DNA of 64,000 nt from assembly GCA_017853275.1 (NCBI GenBank), contig JAFMJV010000008.1, positions 20,530 to 84,529 of the forward strand. Direction: 5' to 3'. Below are positions 58,809-64,000 of this stretch, piece after piece (the first letter of the stretch is position 1; each line of letters opens with the position of its first letter). The position numbers and the translations under genes were made by a program. The notes below the pieces were generated by a model. That model searched no databases, was not told where the DNA came from, and saw nothing but the letters and a program-made list of their open reading frames with translations. The DNA is from Chloroflexota bacterium. GTDB lineage: Bacteria; Chloroflexota; Limnocylindria; Limnocylindrales; CSP1-4.

Positions 58809-59582
58809 TCAGGCGCGCGGCTCCCAGGAGAAGGTCCGCAGCGCGATCACGAGGCCCGCGATCCCCCACGCGGCCACGAAGGCGAGGTCGGCGATCTCGA
58901 CGGGGCCCGCGCGGCCCGGGTCCCAGAGCGCCTGGAGCAGGTCGGAGAAGGGGCGGATCGGGAAGAGCCCGCCCACGCTCACGAGGATCCCGTCCTCGAT
59001 CCGGACGAAGGTGTTCGAGATGAAGAGGAGCGGGAGCGCGATCGCGTTGACGACGGCCGGGGCGGCGGCCGCGCTCGGGATCAGCCCGGAGACCGCGAGC
59101 CCGAGCGCACAGAAGGAGGCCGCACCCACGAGGAGCGAGAGGACGAGGAGCGGGAGGCGCTCGAGCGGGAGCGGAACGCCGAAGGCGAGGGCGCCGAAGA
59201 GGGCGACGATCCCGGCGAGGAGGAGCCCGAGGAGGGAGGAATGGACGACGCGCGCGACGAGGTAGACGAGCGGCGGGAGGGGGGTCCCGCGGACGCGCTT
59301 CAGGATCCCCTCGTCACGGGCGATCGTGATGCTCATCGCGAGGGTGGTGAAGCCCGCGTTCACGATCGCGAAGGCGACGAGCGCGGGCGTGTAGAAGCGG
59401 AGCGCCCCCGGGACATCGATGAAGACGAGGTTGAGGATGACCATGAAGACGAGCGGGAAGGCGAAGGTGAAGAAGGCGGCGGCGGGGTTCCGCCAGAAGG
59501 CACGGTTCTCGGCAGCGAGCTGACGGACGAGGAGCCGGCCGAGCCCCACCGCCCCGCGGCGCGACCCGGCGCTCGCGCTCAT
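58809..59582 (-). CDS. ABC-2 type transporter permease
   Basis: A 257-residue membrane protein: NPAAAFFTFAFPLVFMVILNLVFI, VAFAIVNAGFTTLAMSITIARDEGILKRVRGTPLPPLVYLVARVV, LLGLLLAGIVALFGAL, LVLSLLVGAASFCALGLAVSGLIPS and ALPLLFISNTFVRI. The arrangement with IARDEGILKRVRGTPLP is the ABC-2 permease hallmark. Together with the next (upstream) ATPase gene, to which it is coupled by ATGA, it forms an exporter for a drug, lipid or polysaccharide; substrate unknown. Confidence 0.88.
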   Translation of the reverse strand: MSASAGSRRGAVGLGRLLVRQLAAENRAFWRNPAAAFFTFAFPLVFMVILNLVFIDVPGALRFYTPALVAFAIVNAGFTTLAMSITIARDEGILKRVRGTPLPPLVYLVARVVHSSLLGLLLAGIVALFGALAFGVPLPLERLPLLVLSLLVGAASFCALGLAVSGLIPSAAAAPAVVNAIALPLLFISNTFVRIEDGILVSVGGLFPIRPFSDLLQALWDPGRAGPVEIADLAFVAAWGIAGLVIALRTFSWEPRA

Positions 59583-60541
59583 CGCCGTCCGCGCCGGCGC
59601 CGGCCGATCCCCGGGTCCGGGGCGGCCTCCGCCTCCGGCGCATGGCCGGTGAGGGAGAGGTAGGTCTCCTCGAGCGTGGGCCGGGTGACGCTCAGCTCGT
59701 CCAGGGCGAGACCGGCGCCCACGGCCCAGGTCGTGATCCGGTGGAGGAGCGGAGTCGGCTCCTCCGTCCGCGCGAGGAACCGGCCGGGGCGCTCCGGGTC
59801 CGCGTCCACGGAGAGATCCGCGGGCGGGACCGCCCCATCCGGGAGGCGGAAGGCGATCGTCGTGGGTGCCGGGACGCGCGCCACCACCTCCGCGGGCGTC
59901 CCCTCCGCCACGATCCGGCCGTCCACGATGACCGCGAGGCGGTCCGCGAGGACCTGGGCCTCGTCCATGAAGTGGGTCGTGAGGAGGACGGTCGTCCCGT
60001 CATCCGCGAGCCGCCGGATCAGCCCCCAGGCATCCCGGCGGGCCGAGGGGTCGAAGCCGGTCGTGGGCTCGTCCAGGAAGACGATCTCCGGGCTGCCGGC
60101 GAGCGCGATCGCCAGGTCCAGGCGGCGCCGTTGCCCGCCGGAGAGACGGCCGACCCGGACATCCGCCGACCCGCCGAGGCCGACGAGCTCGAGGAGCTCG
60201 GCCGCCGGGCGGGGGCGCGCGTAGTAGCCCGCATAGAGCGCGACCGCCTCCGCTGCGGTCAGGTGGCGCTCCACGCCGGTGGACTGGAGGACGATCCCGA
60301 TCCGGTCGCGGAAGGCAGGGTCCCCGTCCGCCGGGTCATGGCCGAGGACGCGCACCTCGCCCGCGCTCCGGCCGCGGTAGCCCTCGAGGATCTCGACCGT
60401 CGTCGTCTTCCCCGCCCCGTTCGGGCCGAGGAGGCCGAAGATCTCGCCCGGCCGGACGTCCAGGTCCACGCCCCGGACGGCCTCCGTGGCGCCGTACGCC
60501 TTGCGGAGGCCACGGACGCTGATGACGGGTGCCGCGGTCAC
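59579..60541 (-). CDS. ABC transporter ATP-binding protein (drug/lipid exporter type)
   Basis: A 320-residue ATPase: Walker A FGLLGPNGAGKTTTVEILEGY, Q-loop GIVLQSTGVERHLTAAEAV, signature VGRLSGGQRRRLDLAIALAG, Walker B EIVFLDEPTTGFDPSARRD and H-loop LLTTHFMDEAQVLADR. The C-terminal extension (about 220-320) is the DrrA/CcmA-like accessory region. It powers the adjacent ABC-2 permease. GTG 60541 is six bases after TAGGCT, the expected leaderless position. Confidence 0.92.
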   Translation of the reverse strand: MTAAPVISVRGLRKAYGATEAVRGVDLDVRPGEIFGLLGPNGAGKTTTVEILEGYRGRSAGEVRVLGHDPADGDPAFRDRIGIVLQSTGVERHLTAAEAVALYAGYYARPRPAAELLELVGLGGSADVRVGRLSGGQRRRLDLAIALAGSPEIVFLDEPTTGFDPSARRDAWGLIRRLADDGTTVLLTTHFMDEAQVLADRLAVIVDGRIVAEGTPAEVVARVPAPTTIAFRLPDGAVPPADLSVDADPERPGRFLARTEEPTPLLHRITTWAVGAGLALDELSVTRPTLEETYLSLTGHAPEAEAAPDPGIGRRRRGRR

Positions 60542-60547
60542 CCCCGG

Positions 60548-60553
60548 AGCCTA
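60548..60553 (-). promoter_or_regulatory. -10 box TAGGCT, leaderless start of the ABC exporter operon
   Basis: TAGGCT on the minus strand lies exactly six bases before the GTG at 60541. Confidence 0.6.
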
Positions 60554-60581
60554 GCAGCCGGAGCCGAGCGGCCCCGGCGCC

Positions 60582-61043
60582 TCAGCGGGCGAGACGGGTG
60601 AAGAGCCCCGGCAGGTACCAGCGGAGGAAGTAGAGCCGGCAGCCGAGGCAGTAGCCCGTGGTGGCGAGGAGGACCTGGAGCGCGGCGACCGCCCCGGTGA
60701 GGACCCAGCCGAGGAGCGTGAGGCCGAGGAGGAAGGCGATCGTGGCGAGGGCGAGCATCGTGAAGCCCATCGCCTGGGCGAAGCGAGGCGGGAACTCCGA
60801 CTCGAGCTCCGCGGGCGGGCCGATGCGGAAGACGCGGCGGATGATCGGCCACGGCCGACCGAGGAGGGAGTAGCGGGTCCCGAACCAGGCGCTGATCCCG
60901 AGCGCGAGCCCCACGAAGGCGACGATCACCGGCGCCTGGAGAAGGAAGGCGAGCGCAAGGAGGACGATCGAGAAGGCGGCGCCGAAGCGGTGGCCGCGCG
61001 GATCGATGAGACGCGGGCCGGTGGCGGAGGAAGGAGCGGACAT
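60582..61043 (-). CDS. DUF4395 family membrane protein
   Basis: About 153 residues from ATG 61043 (GTG 61052 is the alternative). It begins LIDPRGHRFGAAFSIVLLALAFLLQAPVIVAFVGLALGISAWFG, and ends AALQVLLATTGYCLGCRLYFL. The PRxxRF-like opening, four hydrophobic segments and the conserved GYCLGC cysteine pair identify DUF4395. The C-x2-C motif, near the membrane surface, may be redox active. Members often sit next to thioredoxin-like or rhodanese genes, but none is here. Function unknown. Confidence 0.85.
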   Translation of the reverse strand: MSAPSSATGPRLIDPRGHRFGAAFSIVLLALAFLLQAPVIVAFVGLALGISAWFGTRYSLLGRPWPIIRRVFRIGPPAELESEFPPRFAQAMGFTMLALATIAFLLGLTLLGWVLTGAVAALQVLLATTGYCLGCRLYFLRWYLPGLFTRLAR

Positions 61044-61326
61044 CGAGATCACCCCGTGACAGGAAGTGGAGGGACGGGGCGCGCTGCGGATCCGGGACCG
61101 GTCGCACGCGCCGGGGGCGCTGCGAGCGTCGGTCGGGAGGTCCGGGCTGCTACCGCTCCGTGACGGGAGCGATCGGGCACGCCCGGCCGACCGGCGCTCG
61201 CCGGCGACAGGGGCGACACGAGGAGCAGAGGCTCCGGATCGGCTCGGTCACGATGTCGGGAACGATGCCACACCCGGGGGGTGGCGTCCAGCCCCCGAGG
61301 GTCGGTCGGTCACGCAGGGCCCGCGG
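61044..61326. other. non-coding stretch upstream of the DUF4395 gene
   Basis: No convincing gene was found in these 283 bases; the plus-strand frame 61066-61884 runs antisense through two real genes and is rejected. A weak imperfect hairpin at about 61267-61285 (GCCACACCC/GGGTGGC) could end transcription of the small gene at 61327-61590. No clear promoter was recognised. Confidence 0.4.
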
Positions 61327-61590
61327 TCAGGCTCCCGGGGTCTCCTCCCGCTCCCCGAAGGCGAGCTCGCCCATCGTGCGCGCCCAGACCTCGAGCCGGC
61401 GTGCGGCGGCGTCATAGGCGGGACGGGCGGCCTCACCCTCGCGGATCAGGCGGTCCCGCGCGGCGGCGAAGCGGTGGTAGCGCTCGAGGGTCGCGAGCCG
61501 GACCTGGCCGGCAAGGAGCCGCGCGAGCTCGTCCGGGTCGCCCGTCGCGATCGCCTGCTCCACCACGGGGGTGATCGGCGTGTGCGTCAT
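61327..61590 (-). CDS. small helical protein of unknown function
   Basis: An 87-residue protein at the end of a longer track frame. ATG 61590 has GGAGGG eight bases upstream, and codon use matches the neighbours. The sequence MTHTPITPVVEQAIATGDPDELARLLAGQVRLATLERYHRFAAARDRLIREGEAARPAYDAAARRLEVWARTMGELAFGE is nearly all helix with heptad-like spacing, so a helical hairpin or coiled coil is likely. It follows the FUSC gene by 52 bases and may be co-transcribed with it. No family recognised. Confidence 0.65.
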   Translation of the reverse strand: MTHTPITPVVEQAIATGDPDELARLLAGQVRLATLERYHRFAAARDRLIREGEAARPAYDAAARRLEVWARTMGELAFGEREETPGA

Positions 61591-61642
61591 CTCGGTTCCC
61601 TCCACCCTGCTGGTGCGGGACAAGGGTCCTTCGCCCCGCGCG

Positions 61643-63673
61643 CTACGGGCGAGGGCCGGAGGTCGCGCCGCGGACGGCCGGATGGACCCCGCCCTGGATC
61701 CCCGCGCTGTCCAGCCGCCCATGCGCGCGGACGACCGGGGAGGCGAAGACCCCCGACGCGTGGGGGCCCGGCGCGGCACCGGACCCGGAAGGGGTGGGCG
61801 TCCCGGAGAAGCGCCCGGCGAGCCGCTCGATCTCCGCGAGCGCCGGCTCCCCGATCTCCCCGAGCAGGCCGCGATCGCCGGTGAGGTCGTAGACGGCCGG
61901 GATCGCGCTGGCGACCACGAGATCGTGGACGAGCTGGTCGGCGAGCGGCGGGGCGATCCGGTGGGCCCCGAGCTCGACACCCGCCGTCTCGATCGCCGTG
62001 AGCGAAGCGAGCCGGGCCCGGATGAGGGCCTCCCGCAGCGGCTCCGTGGCGCTCCGCGCGGCCGGCGCGGCCTCCCCGTCACGCGCCGATGCGAGGACCC
62101 CGTCCGCATAGGCCCGCAGCGCGCGCGCCTGGGTGGCGAGCCGCTCGCCGAGCAGGTCCGGCATCCGCGGCCGCCACGCCAGGATCGAGAGCAGGACGAG
62201 GCCCGCGGCGGCGACGGTCAGCCCGAACCGGAGGACGGCGGTCTCGATGACCGGATCGCCGGCCGCCACGAAGACCGCGAAGATGATCGCGGTCACCCCC
62301 GCGGTGCAGATCGCGTAGTTCGCGGCGATGAAGGCGCAGGCGAGGAAGGTGGCGAGGAAGAGGAGGAGACCCGTGGCGACGGGGCTCTCCGTGAGGGCGA
62401 GGACCGCGAGACAGGCGGCGATCCCCGCGATCGTCCCCACGACCCGGTTGACGAGGCGGGTCGTGGTGGCGCCGAAGCCGGGCTTCATCAGCCACGCGAC
62501 CGTCATCGGGAGCCAGTAGGCGTGGGGCAGGTCGAGGAGGATGGCGGCGACGGTGGCGGCGGCGAAGGTGACCATCAGCCGCAGCGCATGGCGCCGGAAG
62601 ACGCCGGTCGGGTCGAAGGGCCGGGGCAGGACCGGGTGCGGCACGACCCCGCGCAGCCGCCCGAGACCGGTCGCACCGCGTGGCCACGGCCCCGTGGCAT
62701 GCGTGACGGCGTCGGCGAGGGCGGTGCGGAGGAGGGTGGCGACCGGAAGGAGGCTCCCCGGCAGGATCGCCTCGGCCGCCTGTGCCTCGGCCACGAAGCG
62801 CTCCATCGCGCGCCGGAGCCGCCGGTGGGTGAAGGGGAGGACGAGCGAATCGGCGACCCGCGTCGCGACATCGCCGCCCGCGTGGAGGAGGCGGACGACG
62901 GCCGCCTTCCCCACCGGGTCGAGGAGATCGTCCGCGGCGGCGAGCGCGATCGCCGCGATCCGTGCCCGTTCCGCGTCGCCCACGAGCGTCTCCAGCCAGG
63001 CGCGCGCCGCGCCACTCTCGCCGCTCGCGGCGACCCGCTCGCGTGCCGCGCTGACGTGCGCCGTCGCGTCCGCGCCGAAGGGACCGTGGTGCGGATCGCG
63101 GAGGGCGATCCCCAGGCCATGCCAGGCGAGGAAGAGGTCCGTGCGGATCGCCTCCATCCGGCCGAGGATCTCGGGGAGGAGCGCGGCGGCGAGCTGGACG
63201 ATGCCACCCAGGGCGATCCACGAGGTGGACTCGAGGACGACCCCGAGCGGCTCCGGCGCGCCGGCGAGGACCGCGAAGGTGACGAGCCCGACGAGCCCCG
63301 CCGTCCCGGCCCGTGGACCGGCGGCGCCCAGGACGCCGTAGAGGGCTGCGAAGAGGGCGGCGACCAGGACGTGGAGCGCGGGGATGGAGGAGACGGCCGA
63401 CCCGGCCGCGGCGGCGATCGTGACGGTGATGAGCGCGAGCCCGATCCCCCGCACGCGGAGCGGGAGCGATCCGGACGGATCGGTCACCCCGACGAGAAGG
63501 GCGCCGATGACGAGGGGGATCGCGACCTTCGTGTCGCTCGCCGTGGCGAGGTAGAGGAGGGTCGTGACGACCGCGATCCGCAGCGGTGGGATCCACGCCA
63601 CCCCGCCACGGTCGATGCGCAACCAGGAGAGGAGCGTCCGCCGGAGCGGCGACGGCGCGGGGGGCGTGGCCAC
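61643..63673 (-). CDS. FUSC family transporter (aromatic acid/xenobiotic exporter-like)
   Basis: A 676-residue protein with two membrane blocks. The first (about 25-170) contains LRIAVVTTLLYLATASDTKVAIPLVIGALLVGVTDPSG, ALITVTIAAAAGSAVSSIPALHVLVAALFAALYGVLG and TAGLVGLVTFAVLAGAPEP. A cytoplasmic helical part follows, and the second block (about 355-490) shows LMVTFAAATVAAILLDLPHAYWLPMTVAWLMKPGFGATTTRLVNRVVGTIAGIAACLAVL, the FUSC signature. A third cytoplasmic part closes it. This is the arrangement of FUSC/YccS-type proteins, some of which export aromatic carboxylic acids. The GTG start is six bases after the upstream stop; the genes form an operon. Confidence 0.88.
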   Translation of the reverse strand: MATPPAPSPLRRTLLSWLRIDRGGVAWIPPLRIAVVTTLLYLATASDTKVAIPLVIGALLVGVTDPSGSLPLRVRGIGLALITVTIAAAAGSAVSSIPALHVLVAALFAALYGVLGAAGPRAGTAGLVGLVTFAVLAGAPEPLGVVLESTSWIALGGIVQLAAALLPEILGRMEAIRTDLFLAWHGLGIALRDPHHGPFGADATAHVSAARERVAASGESGAARAWLETLVGDAERARIAAIALAAADDLLDPVGKAAVVRLLHAGGDVATRVADSLVLPFTHRRLRRAMERFVAEAQAAEAILPGSLLPVATLLRTALADAVTHATGPWPRGATGLGRLRGVVPHPVLPRPFDPTGVFRRHALRLMVTFAAATVAAILLDLPHAYWLPMTVAWLMKPGFGATTTRLVNRVVGTIAGIAACLAVLALTESPVATGLLLFLATFLACAFIAANYAICTAGVTAIIFAVFVAAGDPVIETAVLRFGLTVAAAGLVLLSILAWRPRMPDLLGERLATQARALRAYADGVLASARDGEAAPAARSATEPLREALIRARLASLTAIETAGVELGAHRIAPPLADQLVHDLVVASAIPAVYDLTGDRGLLGEIGEPALAEIERLAGRFSGTPTPSGSGAAPGPHASGVFASPVVRAHGRLDSAGIQGGVHPAVRGATSGPRP

Positions 63674-63679
63674 GTTCGG

Positions 63680-64000
63680 TCAGCGCGCCCCGGCGAGCCG
63701 CCGCAGACCGGCCTGGATCGCGGCGACCGCCGGTCCCGGACGGCCATCACCGACCGGCCGGCCGTCCAGCTCCACGATCGGCATCAGCTCCCGGAGCGAG
63801 GAGGACATCCAGGCCTCGTCCGCCGCCGCGATCGCGGCGAGCGGAAAGCGCCCCTCCTCCACCGTGTATCCCGCGGCGCGGCCGAGCGCGGCCACCTGGG
63901 TCCGGGTCACCCCCGCGAGGACCCCCAGGTCCAGGGAGGGGGTCCGGAGGACGGAGCCGCTCCGCCACCAGACGTTGCTCGTGGGCCCTTCCAGGATCGT
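63680..64000 (-). CDS. class IV aminotransferase (PabC/IlvE-like), 3' part only
   Basis: The frame enters from the right edge and gives the last 106 residues. TILEGPTSNVWW matches the EG-x-x-SN-F/I phosphate-binding motif of class IV PLP enzymes; LDLGVLAGVTRTQVAALGRAAGYTVEEGRFPLAAIAAADEAWMSSSLRELMPIVELDGRPVG is the usual C-terminus, where the SSLRELMPI stretch interacts with PLP. It may be 4-amino-4-deoxychorismate lyase, branched-chain or D-amino acid aminotransferase. The N-terminal half with the catalytic lysine lies outside the window. The ORF track shows only the part from an internal start at 63910. Confidence 0.85.
   Translation of the reverse strand, partial: TILEGPTSNVWWRSGSVLRTPSLDLGVLAGVTRTQVAALGRAAGYTVEEGRFPLAAIAAADEAWMSSSLRELMPIVELDGRPVGDGRPGPAVAAIQAGLRRLAGAR

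Noticed and set aside
61066-61884. 272-aa plus-strand frame
   Set aside because: Antisense to the small helical protein and the FUSC gene; composition typical of shadow frames.
1-64000. tRNA, rRNA, prophage, IS elements, integrase or attachment sites, toxin-antitoxin or known defence systems
   Set aside because: I read all intergenic regions and the translated frames and found no transposase, recombinase, capsid, nuclease-defence or structured RNA gene. Short structured RNAs could still be missed without a covariance search.

Overview
The window is bacterial DNA of very high G+C (my estimate is about 70 to 73 percent), almost fully coding, with short intergenic gaps and a strong preference for G or C at third codon positions. 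No rRNA, tRNA, CRISPR array, prophage or insertion sequence was recognised. The mix of two luciferase-like F420-type oxidoreductases, nickel superoxide dismutase with its maturation protease, DUF4395, secreted FG-GAP proteins, proline/threonine-rich surface proteins and a LysM protein, together with many start codons placed directly after a -10 box, suggests an uncultured member of the Chloroflexota (Limnocylindria-like). This placement is inference from gene content, not from a marker gene.

Layout. 1-13.6 kb: a truncated secreted cyclophilin, a secreted alpha/beta hydrolase, homodimeric-type pyruvate dehydrogenase E1 (aceE), a secreted GH25 lysozyme-like protein, carbamate kinase, a class III aminotransferase, a SIMPL-domain protein, a lone Flp pilin, an LLM oxidoreductase, a 3'-5' exonuclease, FabI, and a beta-CASP metallo-beta-lactamase-fold nuclease. 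13.6-22.4 kb: a cell-wall amidase, a secreted subtilase, divergent glgA/glgP for glycogen, and a GNAT enzyme. 22.4-32.5 kb: two paralogous FG-GAP proteins flanking a PucR-type regulator, HtpX and TerC; the second is translationally coupled to two sulfotransferases. 32.6-39.9 kb: a DUF885 protein, lysA, a double-TPM membrane protein, an NTF2-like protein and a LysM protein.

39.9-49.2 kb is a coherent sulfur locus. It holds CysD/CysN (sulfate activation), two TSUP permeases, CysA/CysW/CysT and a sulfate-binding protein, followed by Ni-SOD and its processing protease. Three transcription-unit heads in this locus share a 31-bp palindrome, GGTATTCCCTATCG-N3-CGATAGGGAATACC-like, which I propose as the operator of a sulfur regulon.

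49.2-64 kb: a second LLM oxidoreductase divergent from a MarR regulator and an MFS drug exporter, a Rieske protein, VanZ, UDP-glucose dehydrogenase, a small operon with a cysteine-less ArsC-like protein, a CopC-like surface protein with a long PT-rich stalk and a coupled polytopic membrane protein, an ABC-2 exporter, DUF4395, a small helical protein, a FUSC-family transporter, and the end of a class IV aminotransferase gene.

A recurrent regulatory theme is TANNNT exactly six bases before ATG or GTG in at least eleven genes, i.e. leaderless transcripts. The best case, aceE, also has TTGACA at 17 bp. Genes inside operons and some others carry GGAGG-like ribosome binding sites instead.
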